Source of the DNA: Marinobacter sp. LV10R510-11A
GTDB taxonomy: Bacteria; Pseudomonadota; Gammaproteobacteria; Pseudomonadales; Oleiphilaceae
Assembly (NCBI RefSeq): GCF_900215155.1
Contig: NZ_LT907980.1
Span: forward strand, 4,340,001 to 4,404,000
Reading direction: 5' to 3'
DNA length: 64,000 nt
The notes under the pieces were generated by a model. It had not been told where the DNA came from. It did no database searches and saw only the letters and a list, made by a program, of their open reading frames with translations. A program made the position numbers and the translations under genes. Below are positions 10,130 to 19,771 of this stretch, one piece after another. The number at the start of each line of letters is the position of its first letter. Positions within the stretch are counted from its first letter, which is position 1.

Positions 10130-13100
10130 ATGTCTTCCGCTGAGCGCCGACCTGTCCGTGTAATGGCGCTGTTTACCGGCGCGGTATGGTGGCTGCTGTT
10201 GGTTGTGCTCGTGCTGTTTGCCCTCTATGCCGGGATTGGCCGTCAGCTTACCCAAAATGTAGATGCCTTTCGGGATGACCTTTCCCGGGAGCTATCTGCG
10301 CGTCTAGGGCATGAAGTAAGCATTGGCAGCCTCTCTTCTCAATGGTTCTGGCTAGACCCCGCATTTACCGCTCAGGATATTGAAGTGATCAACCCTGATT
10401 CCGGGGTTCGGGTGATGAGCTTGCAGCATTTAACCGTTCGTTTCGACGCGCTGGCTTCGCTGATGCGTTTCAGGATTGTCTTCGAGGATTTCGAAGCGGA
10501 TGGGCTTGAGTTGACGCTAAACCAGCAAGATAGCGGTGATGTGAGTGTTCGGGGCGTTGATTTCCCCGAACCGTTTAATAACCGTTTTCGGTACTGGATC
10601 GAAGTCGCCGGAAAGTGGCTGTCAGACCCGTACATAAAAGTGACCCGCGTAAGCCTGGGTATCCGTGATAACCAGGGCCAGCTTCGCCATCTCGATATTC
10701 CCCAGCTTGATTTGGTATACGACAAGGGCCTGTTCCGGGCGTCTGGGCGGGCGATGCGATCCGCAACAACCCAGCAACTCGCCAGTTTTACGCTGGTGGG
10801 CAAGCACTTCTTCCGCGGTGATTTTAGCGGCCAGCTTTATCTTGATGTCGATTCCGGTCGATTGTTTGACGGGCTGGTGGATGAGTATCAGTGGCGGGAT
10901 ATCCGCGTAGAAGGGTTTGATCTGGGCGGCGAAGCCTGGCTAACCTTCCGTAAAGGCATCTTGCAGCAGATAAGCGGAACCGTAAGAACCCCTTATCTAC
11001 AACTGGGCGTTGCCGGCGCATCTCTGGCCCCGCTGGAAGACATCAGTGCCCAGTTTGGCTGGCGCCGTCACCATGCCGTGATGGAGGCGCCCGAAGCCGA
11101 TGGCCAGTCTGAAGCCATCGGCGAGTGGCATTTGAAGCAACTAGCCTGGACCTGGAACGGTGACCAGGTTTCACCATTCAGCCTAAAGCTGTTCCCGGAA
11201 CCGGAAGGGTTCACCATCACCGCCGACGCTATGCCCTTGCGCCCGCTACGGCACCTTGTCGGTACGCTTCCGCTTCTGCCACCGGTAGCCAGTGACGCGT
11301 TGGAAGACTATCGCCCGGTAGGTTTTCTTGATGGTGTAAAAATCAGTATTCCGGGGCGTGGTGAGAACAGTTTTGAATTCTCTGGCCGGCTCAGAGATGT
11401 TGGCGCCGCCGCTTATGAGGGTGCGCCCGCAGTGAGCGGGGTGCAGGGTTTTATTTATATGGACCAGAACGCCGGGTATCTGCAAGCCCGTGCCGGGATG
11501 CAACCGGTTATCTTGGGTTTTCCGGAACTGTTCAACAGTGAATGGCTTTTCCCTGAGCTGGCGGCTACCGTTGCCTGGCAGCTGGAGGGCCCCATCATCC
11601 GAGTTTACTCGAACGACATGCGCCTTAGTTATGGCGAACATACCCGCTTGACCGGCGCCTTTGACCTGAAACTGGATGAGCAAGGTGAGAGCAATCTTGG
11701 CCTCCGTGTGGGCGTTGAAAATGGTGAAGCATCCATGCTGGTCAATTTTGTTCCGCAGAAGGTTGTGGATGCGGGGCTTTATGACTGGTTAACCAGCGCC
11801 ATCACAAAGGCGGACATCACATCTGGTGTTTACTATGGCCATGGTCAGATTGGCACAGGCTCTCCCTCGGGTTCGTTTGAGTCATCCATGTGGTATGAAT
11901 TCGACAACGCCACCGTTCGTTATGATGATCAGTGGCCGGAGGTAACCGGGGCTCGCGGACGTGTTGATGTGCAGAACGGCGACACCTTGGTGTCACTGAA
12001 GGCAGGAACAACCGGTGGTCTGTTGCTGAACCCTAGTACCGTAACCGTGATCCCCGAACAGGATGGGGCACTCGTGCGCGTGGATGCATCAGCGCCCGTG
12101 CCGGGGGACGCGGTAGCCTATTGGATGGAGAACAGCCCATTTGGCGACATGGCCGGTGCCGAAGCCGAAAGCCTCGACTATGCCGGCGATTACGAGCTGG
12201 ATCTAGCGATAGACTTGCCTCTAACGGATGGTGCAACACCCGTGGTTGAGGCGAACGTGCGTACAAGTAACGGCTCAGTAAACTATCCCGAGGCAGATCT
12301 GCGCTGGGACCGTATTTCAGGTGCCCTGACGTATCATTCCGTAAAAGGTTTTTCTGGTGCGCCCCTGAACGCTAGGTTTCTTGGCAGGGCGGTCACAGTG
12401 GCATTCAGCCAGACCGGTTCGGGTCAGCCCGGACGGCGCGAGGTGCTCAGGATACGGCAAGCCGGCACCTTGGCTGTGCCCGGCGTGTTTCGCCAAGTTG
12501 GTATCGCGGGCCCCGAAACAGCTGGCGGCGTGCCCAAGGAGAGCCAATACGGACTTAGCGGTACGGTTGAGTACTCTGCGCAGTTGGATGTGGCTTCTGG
12601 CGATACTCCACGGCTAACGATCCGTTCCAACCTCGAAGGGTTAGCCATTGACTGGCCGGCGCCGTTTTCAAAAGAGGCGGGGCAGTCTGCACCGCTGGTT
12701 GCAGAAATAGATACCGAAGCGGAAGGCGGTCTGGGTATTTCCGGTACCTGGGAGGATCGCGCAACCTTTGATCTGTTGTGGAAAAGGTCTGGGCTTGAGC
12801 TTACCTTCACAGAGCTCTATCTGGGGGGGCAAACCCTCACAAACATCGATCTTGAGGCCTTTGATCTTGGTGACCGCTGGGTTCTTAGCACACGCTCTGA
12901 ACGGGCCGTTGGCCGGATTGTCATACCCGACGACCTTGGCCTTGTTACTGCGGATTTTGAAGTGCTCCGCCTAGTTGGTAAAGAGGCTGGAGCGAAGGAG
13001 GCGCCAGAGCTGCTGACCTGGGAGCAGCAACTTGAAGCCTTCCGGGCGATGGATATGGCGAACTGGCCGGATGTGGATGTTGACATATCAGAGCTACAAC

Positions 13101-13891
13101 TCAATGGCGACAGTCTGGGGCGCTGGGCCTTCCATCTGCGACCGGAGCAGCAGAAGTTAAATGTCACCGGCATTGAAGGGCGGCTCAAGTCACTCACGTT
13201 GCTGGGCGACATGACCTGGAGTGTTGTAGATAACAGGGAAACCAGCCAATTTTCCGGGTCTATAGCCGGCGGCGCGCTGGCAGACTTAGGCGAACTTTTT
13301 GCTTCGGAGGTTCCTCTATCTAATAAGCAGAGCAACATCGAATTGGAGCTGGACTGGCCAGGGCGCCCTGATGAGTTCGAGCTTGCGAGCCTCAGCGGGA
13401 ACGTCAGCATGCGCCTGGATGACGGCGTGATTTTGGAGCGTAACAACAGCGCGCAAGTGTTCAGGATTTTCAATCTGCTCAACGCCGATACCCTCTGGCG
13501 CAGGCTTAAACTGGACTTTTCGGATCTGTATGAGCGCGGTGTCGCCTTTGATGCCATCTCGGGCAAGGCGCGCCTTAATGATGGCCTGCTTACAATGGAC
13601 CCTGAACTTCAGGTGGTTGGGCCGTCAGGCGCCTTCAAGCTCAGCGGCAGCACCAATCTGGCAAATGAGATTCTCGATATGCGCCTAGTGGTGGTTCTGC
13701 CATTGACGCAGAACCTGCCGCTGGCTGCCTTGTTGATGGGGGCCGGCGCGCCCATCGGAGGCGCGCTTTTCGTACTGGATAAAGTACTGGGCGACCCACT
13801 GAGCAAACTGACCAGCGCCACCTACGATGTGACCGGAACCTGGGGAGAGCCTAGCGTGGATCTGCGCCAGGTATTTGATACCGGCAATTAG
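10130..13891 (+). CDS. yhdP: AsmA-like envelope protein YhdP (DUF3971)
   Basis: YhdP is a very large AsmA-like protein anchored in the inner membrane whose periplasmic groove helps move phospholipids to the outer membrane (known for the E. coli protein). This copy has 1253 residues, one N-terminal helix at about residues 8-28, many beta-rich repeats, and the C-terminal AsmA-like part (LDMRLVVVLPLTQNLPLAALL and DPLSKLTSATYDVTGTWGEP). I chose ATG 10130; a GTG 12 bp upstream is also possible. Its stop overlaps the end of yjgA tail to tail by 3-4 bp. In Pseudomonas, nitrilase and tldD genes usually follow here; they are absent. Confidence 0.93.
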   Translation: MSSAERRPVRVMALFTGAVWWLLLVVLVLFALYAGIGRQLTQNVDAFRDDLSRELSARLGHEVSIGSLSSQWFWLDPAFTAQDIEVINPDSGVRVMSLQHLTVRFDALASLMRFRIVFEDFEADGLELTLNQQDSGDVSVRGVDFPEPFNNRFRYWIEVAGKWLSDPYIKVTRVSLGIRDNQGQLRHLDIPQLDLVYDKGLFRASGRAMRSATTQQLASFTLVGKHFFRGDFSGQLYLDVDSGRLFDGLVDEYQWRDIRVEGFDLGGEAWLTFRKGILQQISGTVRTPYLQLGVAGASLAPLEDISAQFGWRRHHAVMEAPEADGQSEAIGEWHLKQLAWTWNGDQVSPFSLKLFPEPEGFTITADAMPLRPLRHLVGTLPLLPPVASDALEDYRPVGFLDGVKISIPGRGENSFEFSGRLRDVGAAAYEGAPAVSGVQGFIYMDQNAGYLQARAGMQPVILGFPELFNSEWLFPELAATVAWQLEGPIIRVYSNDMRLSYGEHTRLTGAFDLKLDEQGESNLGLRVGVENGEASMLVNFVPQKVVDAGLYDWLTSAITKADITSGVYYGHGQIGTGSPSGSFESSMWYEFDNATVRYDDQWPEVTGARGRVDVQNGDTLVSLKAGTTGGLLLNPSTVTVIPEQDGALVRVDASAPVPGDAVAYWMENSPFGDMAGAEAESLDYAGDYELDLAIDLPLTDGATPVVEANVRTSNGSVNYPEADLRWDRISGALTYHSVKGFSGAPLNARFLGRAVTVAFSQTGSGQPGRREVLRIRQAGTLAVPGVFRQVGIAGPETAGGVPKESQYGLSGTVEYSAQLDVASGDTPRLTIRSNLEGLAIDWPAPFSKEAGQSAPLVAEIDTEAEGGLGISGTWEDRATFDLLWKRSGLELTFTELYLGGQTLTNIDLEAFDLGDRWVLSTRSERAVGRIVIPDDLGLVTADFEVLRLVGKEAGAKEAPELLTWEQQLEAFRAMDMANWPDVDVDISELQLNGDSLGRWAFHLRPEQQKLNVTGIEGRLKSLTLLGDMTWSVVDNRETSQFSGSIAGGALADLGELFASEVPLSNKQSNIELELDWPGRPDEFELASLSGNVSMRLDDGVILERNNSAQVFRIFNLLNADTLWRRLKLDFSDLYERGVAFDAISGKARLNDGLLTMDPELQVVGPSGAFKLSGSTNLANEILDMRLVVVLPLTQNLPLAALLMGAGAPIGGALFVLDKVLGDPLSKLTSATYDVTGTWGEPSVDLRQVFDTGN

Positions 13892-14412
13892 GCCTCCGCT
13901 TCGTCAACGGATTCCCGCAGATAACGGAACAGCTTGCGGGCTTGCCCGGTGTTTTTCTCTTTCTCTACATCTCTGCGGGCGTTGCGAACCAGGTTGCGCA
14001 GGTGTTGTATGTCCGCACTTGGGCAGTAACTAAAAAACTCGCCCGCTACGGAGTCGCCGTCGGCAATCATCCGGTCGCGCCAGCGCTCGGCCAGATGGTG
14101 GCGGCGGGTGTGTTCTTCACTTCCCGAATCGAAAGCGTCTATAGCTCGTCGCACCGCTTCTGGGTCGTCTTCTTGCCGGATAATCTTGCCGATATATTGC
14201 AAATGGCGACGCTTGGCTTCGTTCTGCCGAATCTTGCGGGATTCTTCAATGGCACTTCTCAGGGTATCGCTGATGGTAAGCGTATCAAGCTGCTCGTTGC
14301 TTAGCTCCATCATGCGCTTGCCCATGTTCTGCAGCGAGTGCATGTCCCGCTTGAGCTGGGATTTACTCGGCCCGGAATACTGCGGGGCTTCGTCTTGAGT
14401 GTCGTCGATCAT
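13888..14412 (-). CDS. yjgA: Ribosome-associated protein YjgA / DarP (DUF615)
   Basis: DarP associates with late pre-50S particles and helps large-subunit maturation (known in E. coli). The 174-residue protein shows the family pattern: an acidic start (MIDDTQDEAPQYSGPSKSQLKR), highly charged helices (MHSLQNMGKRMMEL) and a C-terminal basic region (HHLAERWRDRMIADG). The ATG at 14412 is preferred because upstream codons belong to the end of mgtE. It lies 22 bp after mgtE on the same strand and ends tail to tail with yhdP. The usual neighbours tldD and pmbA are not present. Confidence 0.93.
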   Translation of the reverse strand: MIDDTQDEAPQYSGPSKSQLKRDMHSLQNMGKRMMELSNEQLDTLTISDTLRSAIEESRKIRQNEAKRRHLQYIGKIIRQEDDPEAVRRAIDAFDSGSEEHTRRHHLAERWRDRMIADGDSVAGEFFSYCPSADIQHLRNLVRNARRDVEKEKNTGQARKLFRYLRESVDEAEA

Positions 14413-14434
14413 GATTACATCCAGGTTTGTCGGG

Positions 14435-15796
14435 TCACGCGTAGAAAATGGTCGCAAGGCCAAGGAATGACATAAAACCGACCACATCTGTGACGGTTGT
14501 TAGTATAACGCTGCCGGCCAAAGCTGGGTCGATGTTACGGGATTTCAGGAACAGCGGCAGCACGGTACCCACCAGCGCCGCAGCGACCAGATTGATGACC
14601 AACGCAGCGGCAATAATGGCGCCTATCAGTAAGTCCTGAAACCAGGCGGTGGCCGCGGCTGCCACAACCACTGCCCAAAGTAAGCCGTTTAGAATACCCG
14701 AAAGAAACTCCCGATTCAGCAACCAGCCCACATTGGCCCCGCTGATCTGCCCTACGGCCATACCTCTGATAACCAGTGTGAGGGTCTGGCTGCCGGCGAT
14801 CCCTCCCATGCTAGCCACGATGGGCATGAGTACCGCCAAAGCAACCACCTTGGCGATGGTTTCTTCAAACAGGCCAATGACGCCAGAGGCAATGAACGCG
14901 GTGAGCAGATTAACACCTAGCCAGATTGCCCGGCGCCGGGTGGTTTTCCAGACGGGCGCAAACGTATCTTCGTCATCATCCAGGCCAGCCATACTCATTA
15001 GCGAATGATCCGCATCTTCCCGGATAACATCCACCACGTCATCGATGGTGATCCGGCCCAGCAGGTGGCCTTCTTGGTTCACAACCGGTGCGGAAATCAG
15101 GTCGTACCGCTCAAACAGGGTTGCAACCTTGGTATCTGAAAGGGTCACAGGGATGGGTTCAATGTCCGTATCCATCACTTCCCGCACGGTTGCGGTTGGG
15201 CTGGAAACGAGCATCTTTGTGATGGGCAGCATGCCAATAAACTCATCTCGCCTGCTCACCACAATCAGGCTATCGGTCATCGGCGGCAGCACCCGGTGCA
15301 GGCGCAAATAGCGCAATACCACATCAATGTTGATATCGGGGCGTACGGTGATGGTGTCCGTGTTCATCAGGCCGCCGGCGGTGTCTTCCGGGTAGGAAAG
15401 CACCTCTTCGACCCGCTTCCGGTCTTGTTCGTCCATGGTGCCCAGAACTTCCTGGATCACCTTGTCTGGCAGCTGCTGAAGAAGGTCGGCCAGATCGTCG
15501 GACTCAAAGTCCTCAATAATATCCGCCAGTTCCTGGGCGTTCAGCCGGCTCAGGTATTCGGCACGGATATCCTCGTTCAGGTACTGGAGAACCTCGCCTT
15601 CTAGCTGTTTTTCTACCAAATTCCACAGCAGGGCGCGCTGGCGTGGCGGCGAAGATTCAAGCAGGTGGGCGATATCACTGGGGCTCAGGCCGCCGTTGAG
15701 AATACGGGCAACTTGCTTTAGCGCACCACTGTCTAGCGCTTCGCTCAGTGAACGTAAACGCTGGCGGGCTTGGCTTTTTTCCAGAATTTCGGACAT
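14435..15796 (-). CDS. mgtE: Magnesium transporter MgtE
   Basis: MgtE is a magnesium channel gated by its own cytosolic domains. The 453-residue protein has the N domain of helical repeats (residues 20-130), a pair of CBS domains (about 135-255), and five transmembrane helices from about 285 to the end, with the pore motif around PIVASMGGIAGSQTLTLVIRG. On the minus strand a TATAAT sits about 29 bp before the ATG (15825-15830), a likely -10 box. No M-box or other riboswitch was recognised in the 100-bp leader. Confidence 0.95.
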   Translation of the reverse strand: MSEILEKSQARQRLRSLSEALDSGALKQVARILNGGLSPSDIAHLLESSPPRQRALLWNLVEKQLEGEVLQYLNEDIRAEYLSRLNAQELADIIEDFESDDLADLLQQLPDKVIQEVLGTMDEQDRKRVEEVLSYPEDTAGGLMNTDTITVRPDINIDVVLRYLRLHRVLPPMTDSLIVVSRRDEFIGMLPITKMLVSSPTATVREVMDTDIEPIPVTLSDTKVATLFERYDLISAPVVNQEGHLLGRITIDDVVDVIREDADHSLMSMAGLDDDEDTFAPVWKTTRRRAIWLGVNLLTAFIASGVIGLFEETIAKVVALAVLMPIVASMGGIAGSQTLTLVIRGMAVGQISGANVGWLLNREFLSGILNGLLWAVVVAAAATAWFQDLLIGAIIAAALVINLVAAALVGTVLPLFLKSRNIDPALAGSVILTTVTDVVGFMSFLGLATIFYA

Positions 15797-15899
15797 GAAT
15801 CACCTGCAGACAGAAAACGTCCGCATTATAACGGAGTTAGCCAGCGCGCGTGAGAAAGAGTTGCAGGGAGCCGCAGGGAGCTGCTGTGAAAAAGGCGAC

Positions 15900-16169
15900 C
15901 TATTCGCCTTCCCCGAAATAGTCATTAATGAGAGCAGCAAGGGCATCGATAGCGTGTTGCTCATCCGTGCCATCGACCACCAGTTCCACTTCTGTGCCTT
16001 TGCTAGCGGCGAGCATCATAACCTGCATAATGTTTTTTGCATCCACCTCACGGCCTTTACCACAGACTTTTATGGAGCTGTCGAATCGTGATGCGGTGGC
16101 AACGAGTTTTGCCGTTGCCCGGGCATGCAGTCCAAGTTTATTTATAATCACAATAGGATGGCGTATCAC
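15900..16169 (-). CDS. ptsO: Nitrogen-PTS phosphocarrier protein NPr (HPr family)
   Basis: NPr carries phosphate between EI-Ntr and PtsN. The 89-residue product shows the HPr active-site histidine in NKLGLHARATAKLVA and the second conserved segment REVDAKNIMQVMMLAASKG. No ATG fits the family start; the GTG at 16169 (VIRHPIVIINKLGLHA) gives the right length. It lies 7 bp after rapZ and ends the rpoN-hpf-ptsN-rapZ-ptsO group, as in Pseudomonas. Confidence 0.93.
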   Translation of the reverse strand: MIRHPIVIINKLGLHARATAKLVATASRFDSSIKVCGKGREVDAKNIMQVMMLAASKGTEVELVVDGTDEQHAIDALAALINDYFGEGE

Positions 16170-16176
16170 GGACAAA

Positions 16177-17061
16177 TCAGATCTCTTTCCGGGCCTGCAA
16201 GTGCCGCAATTCAGTGTGACGTACTTGCACGTTGCTGCTGTGTTCGCGGAAATGCCGCCCCAACTGTTCGCAAACATAAACCGATCGGTGCTGTCCGCCG
16301 GTGCAGCCAATAGAAATAGTCATATAACTTCGATTGCTGTCGGCAAAAGACGGAATCCAGTTTTCCAGAAAGCCAATAAGATCGTTCACCATTTTTAGGC
16401 TGGCAGGCTCGTTCTCAAGAAACTCAATAACCGGCTGATCTATGCCGGTAAACTTACGCAGGCTGGTATCCCAATGCGGGTTCGGTAGGCAGCGCACATC
16501 AAACACGTAATCGGAATCCAGTGGCACACCGTGTTTGAAGCCAAAAGATTGGAATAGCAGGGCCAGCTCCTGGTCTTTACGGCCGGCCACACGCTGCTTA
16601 ACCATATCCCGCAGCTCGTACATCGACAGGCCTTTGGTATTGATGTAGAGGTCTGAAAGCTTGGCAAGTGGCTCCAGCAGGCCCTTCTCGCTGTTGATGG
16701 CTTCTCTGAGGGATGTTTTGTCATCGCTTAGAGGGTGCTTGCGACGGGTGGCGTGAAATCGCTGCAGCAATGATTGCTCATCGGCATCCAGGTAAATGAT
16801 CTCTACCTGGATATCGGCCTTGCGAAGCTTGCGGTAAATTTCTTCGAAGTTGGCCAATTCGGCAGATAGGTTGCGAGCATCTATGCTGACCGCCATTTTG
16901 TCGAGCCGGCCCGGAGGGCTCTGGTCAGCTGCCTCCCGCGTAAGAGGGAATAAAAGCCCGATAGGCAGGTTATCAATACAGTAGTAACCCAGATCTTCCA
17001 GTACGTGAAGGGAGGTACTCTTGCCGGAGCCGGACCGGCCACTGACGATGATCAGCTTCAT
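16177..17061 (-). CDS. rapZ: RNase adapter protein RapZ (YvcJ family)
   Basis: RapZ is an ATP/GTP-binding protein that, in enterobacteria, guides RNase E to the GlmZ small RNA and so tunes glucosamine-6-phosphate synthesis. The 294-residue product carries the P-loop GRSGSGKSTSL at the N-terminus, the central DARN motif and the C-terminal domain with SIGCTGGQHRSVY. I chose ATG 17061 (MKLIIVSGRSGSGKS); upstream codons run into the spacer with ptsN and are not conserved. Confidence 0.95.
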   Translation of the reverse strand: MKLIIVSGRSGSGKSTSLHVLEDLGYYCIDNLPIGLLFPLTREAADQSPPGRLDKMAVSIDARNLSAELANFEEIYRKLRKADIQVEIIYLDADEQSLLQRFHATRRKHPLSDDKTSLREAINSEKGLLEPLAKLSDLYINTKGLSMYELRDMVKQRVAGRKDQELALLFQSFGFKHGVPLDSDYVFDVRCLPNPHWDTSLRKFTGIDQPVIEFLENEPASLKMVNDLIGFLENWIPSFADSNRSYMTISIGCTGGQHRSVYVCEQLGRHFREHSSNVQVRHTELRHLQARKEI

Positions 17062-17090
17062 GGTGAAACAGCCTGTTGTCAGAGTGGATA

Positions 17091-17561
17091 TCAGCCGCTT
17101 TCGGCGGTCATGCTTTGGTAAAGCGTGCTTGCATCTTTGCACAGCCTGAGGCGGTCGCAGAAAGCGCGCTCATTGAACTTTTCCGCAAGCTGGCTCAGCA
17201 ACTCAAGATGCTCGCTAGTGGCTTCTTTGGGCACAACAAGTGCAAACAAAAGATCCACCGGTTGGTTATCAATAGCATCAAATTCGACGGTTTCTTCCAG
17301 AGTCATCAGCACGCCAATAACCTTTTCGAGCCCCTCTAGGCGACAGTGAGGGATCGCTATTCCCTGGCCGATTCCGGTGCTGCCCAGTCGCTCACGGGCG
17401 ATCAGATTGTTGAAAATCTGGCCCTCGCTGAGAGCGGGATTGTGCTGGTGGATCTGCTCGGCAATGAATTCCAGAACCCGCTTTTTGCTCGACGCGGGCA
17501 CTTTGCACAGGGTCAGCTCCGGCGCAAGAATGTTGTCTATTGTCAGGGATGTGTCACTCAT
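17091..17561 (-). CDS. ptsN: Nitrogen-regulatory PTS protein IIA (PtsN)
   Basis: PtsN is a phosphorylatable regulatory EIIA-like protein that links nitrogen state to potassium uptake and other functions. It is 156 residues with the phospho-acceptor histidine in GIGQGIAIPHCRLEG and the family segment PVDLLFALVVPKEATSEHLELL. It lies between hpf and rapZ in the rpoN cluster; a terminator-like hairpin precedes it, so expression may be partly separate from hpf. Confidence 0.95.
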   Translation of the reverse strand: MSDTSLTIDNILAPELTLCKVPASSKKRVLEFIAEQIHQHNPALSEGQIFNNLIARERLGSTGIGQGIAIPHCRLEGLEKVIGVLMTLEETVEFDAIDNQPVDLLFALVVPKEATSEHLELLSQLAEKFNERAFCDRLRLCKDASTLYQSMTAESG

Positions 17562-17581
17562 GAATCGACCGTGTTTCTGTT

Positions 17582-17614
17582 AAAAAAGCTGCGACACGTT
17601 GCCCGTGCCGCAGC
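17582..17614 (-). terminator. Intrinsic terminator after hpf
   Basis: On the minus strand a GC-rich stem (GCTGCGGCAC with GTGTCGCAGC, one mismatch) encloses a 7-nt loop and is followed by six T residues. It lies between hpf and ptsN and may attenuate readthrough. Confidence 0.7.
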
Positions 17615-17645
17615 CTGATTAGATAACATGCCTGAAAACAATCGC

Positions 17646-17954
17646 CTAGCGGGCGATGTTTCCCTGCATCCTGTCTACACTCTTTTCTTTGTGTTTGAGG
17701 ATCTGCCGGTCAAGCTTGTCGACGAGCCCGTCGATTGCTGCGTACATGTCCTCGTTCTCCGCCTTTGCGTGAATCTCGCCACCCACCACGTGGAGCGTAG
17801 CATCCGCGATCTGACGAACTTTTTCCACTTCCAGAGTCACCTGACAGTTACTGATATGGTCGAAGTGTCGCTCTAGCCGTTCAAATTTTTCGGATACATA
17901 GTCTTTTAATGCGGGAGTCAGCTCTACGTGATGGCCTGAAATGTTGAGTTGCAT
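17646..17954 (-). CDS. hpf: Ribosome hibernation promoting factor
   Basis: HPF binds the 30S decoding region in slow growth and promotes inactive ribosome dimers. The 102-residue protein fits the short HPF type, with MQLNISGHHVELTPALKDYV at the start and HVVGGEIHAKAENEDMYAAIDGLVDKLDRQI. The gene follows rpoN and is followed by an intrinsic terminator. A good CAGGAG ribosome site is 6 bp before the ATG, and a perfect GC-rich hairpin lies in its leader. Confidence 0.96.
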   Translation of the reverse strand: MQLNISGHHVELTPALKDYVSEKFERLERHFDHISNCQVTLEVEKVRQIADATLHVVGGEIHAKAENEDMYAAIDGLVDKLDRQILKHKEKSVDRMQGNIAR

Positions 17955-17978
17955 AGACGTCTCCTGTTGTCATCCACT

Positions 17979-17997
17979 CCGGCTCGGGGGGAGCCGG
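17979..17997. promoter_or_regulatory. Perfect hairpin in the hpf leader
   Basis: CCGGCTC pairs with GAGCCGG around a run of five G (C on the minus strand). No T tract follows on the minus strand, so it is not a standard terminator of rpoN transcripts. It ends about 25 bp before the hpf ATG and could protect a processed mRNA end. Confidence 0.4.
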
Positions 17998-18060
17998 TAT
18001 GATGTGCGGGCACATGAACGTGCCTGCGAAATCCCTATACGTCGGTAAAAAATGCCGAGT

Positions 18061-19590
18061 TTAAACCAGGCGCTTGCGTTCGTTTGAGGGCGGAATGTGT
18101 ATCGCCTCGCGGTATTTTGCAACCGTACGCCGCGCCACCTTGATTCCTTGTTCTCCCAGCATGGCCGCAATCTTGCTGTCACTCAATGGCTTTTTCGGTG
18201 TTTCTGCCGCAACCAGTTTTTTGATCATGGCGCGGATAGCGGTAGAGGAACATTCGCCGCCTTCGTCGGTGCTGACGTGGCTGGAGAAAAAGTACTTCAG
18301 CTCAAAGATACCCCGTGGCGTGTGCATGTATTTCTGCGTGGTTACACGCGAAATGGTCGATTCATGCATTTCCACAAGCTGGGCAATATCCGAGAGAATC
18401 AACGGCTTCATCGCTTCCTCCCCGTAGTCAAGAAAACCCTGCTGATATTCAACAATGCGGGTGGCAACTTTCAGCAGTGTTTCGTTCCGACTTTGCAGGC
18501 TTTTGATAAACCACTTCGCCTCCTGCAGTTGGTCCCGCAGGTAGGTGTTGTCAGCGCTGCTATCAGCTCGCTTTATTAATGAAGCATAGCTGGCATTCAC
18601 GCGTATGCGCGGCGCAATGTCAGGATTCAGCTCCACTCGCCAGCGGTCGTTGTGCTTGCGCACGATAACGTCGGGGATCACGTAATCCGGTTCAGTGCGA
18701 TCAATGATGTCGCCGGGTTGCGGGTTGAGGCTGGTAATTAAGGCGAGCACATCCCGTAACTGGTCTTCTTTAAGCCGGCTGCGGCGAAGCAGCTGGGCAT
18801 AATCGCGATTGCCCAGCAGGTTTATGTAATGGGTGATAACCAGCCGTGCTTGGGCGAGCCAAGGGGTCTCGGGTGGCAGCTGGTTTAGTTGGATTAGCAG
18901 GCAATCTTGAAGGTCGCGGGCAAAAACCCCAGGCGGGTCGAAGTACTGCAGCCGACGTAAAACGGCTTCCACTTCATCCATCTCAAGAGGGTCTTCATCC
19001 GCATCGTCGGCTAAGCCTGCGTAGATATCCTCAACAGGGCTGGTGAGATACCCGCGATCGTCTACCGCATCCATCAGCGCGTGGGCAATGGCCTGGTCGC
19101 GCTCGTTAAAGGTGGTGAGGTTCAGCTGCCACTCAAGGTGATCCCTGAGTGTTTCCGTTGGAGAGTTCCGGGTTTCGAAATCGTGGTCGCTTTCGTCGTC
19201 ATTCCGCGCAGCCGGGGTAGGGGCGGACTGGTAAACATCTTCCCAGGCGGTATCAACGGGAAGATCGTCGGGAAGCGTATCGGGGATTTCGTTTTCAGAT
19301 TGCCAGTCGGGGGCACTTTCGCTCTCATCCCAGTCAGAGCTGGCAGCGTCAGCAGCCGCATCCGGAGAGGATTCGTCGGGGGTGTTGTCTTGATTATGAT
19401 CATCGTCTGCCGACGGCGTTTCAACCTGGTCGTCGTCTTCAGAGGTTTCCAGCAGGGGGTTGGATTCCAGGGCCTGCTGGATTTCCTGCTGAAGGTCGAG
19501 AGTTGATAACTGCAGAAGCTTGATAGCCTGTTGCAGCTGGGGCGTCATTGTTAGGCTCTGACCCAGCTTTAATTGTAATGAGGCTTTCAT
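18061..19590 (-). CDS. rpoN: RNA polymerase sigma-54 factor RpoN
   Basis: RpoN directs polymerase to -24/-12 promoters and needs activator ATPases. The 509-residue protein has the Gln/Leu-rich region I ([26 protein letters not shown]), a long acidic region II (about residues 50-130), the core-binding region, the HTH and the RpoN box [12 protein letters not shown] near the C-terminus. A start two codons upstream (MVMKAS) is equally possible. The pilA gene in this window has a matching sigma-54 promoter. Confidence 0.97.
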   Translation of the reverse strand: MKASLQLKLGQSLTMTPQLQQAIKLLQLSTLDLQQEIQQALESNPLLETSEDDDQVETPSADDDHNQDNTPDESSPDAAADAASSDWDESESAPDWQSENEIPDTLPDDLPVDTAWEDVYQSAPTPAARNDDESDHDFETRNSPTETLRDHLEWQLNLTTFNERDQAIAHALMDAVDDRGYLTSPVEDIYAGLADDADEDPLEMDEVEAVLRRLQYFDPPGVFARDLQDCLLIQLNQLPPETPWLAQARLVITHYINLLGNRDYAQLLRRSRLKEDQLRDVLALITSLNPQPGDIIDRTEPDYVIPDVIVRKHNDRWRVELNPDIAPRIRVNASYASLIKRADSSADNTYLRDQLQEAKWFIKSLQSRNETLLKVATRIVEYQQGFLDYGEEAMKPLILSDIAQLVEMHESTISRVTTQKYMHTPRGIFELKYFFSSHVSTDEGGECSSTAIRAMIKKLVAAETPKKPLSDSKIAAMLGEQGIKVARRTVAKYREAIHIPPSNERKRLV

Positions 19591-19771
19591 AACCATCGCT
19601 CAGGATCCGTCACTCTACCCACTCGGAATTTCTTGCATCGGCCAAAAAAATCTTTATATGTCGGCTACTTGGCGACATATGGTGAAGCCCTTGCAAGTTC
19701 TCTGCCGAGTTTACTTGCTCCCGCTCAGCAAAACAATCGAACGGGTGTTTCATCGTGTCAAAAAGCAGACG

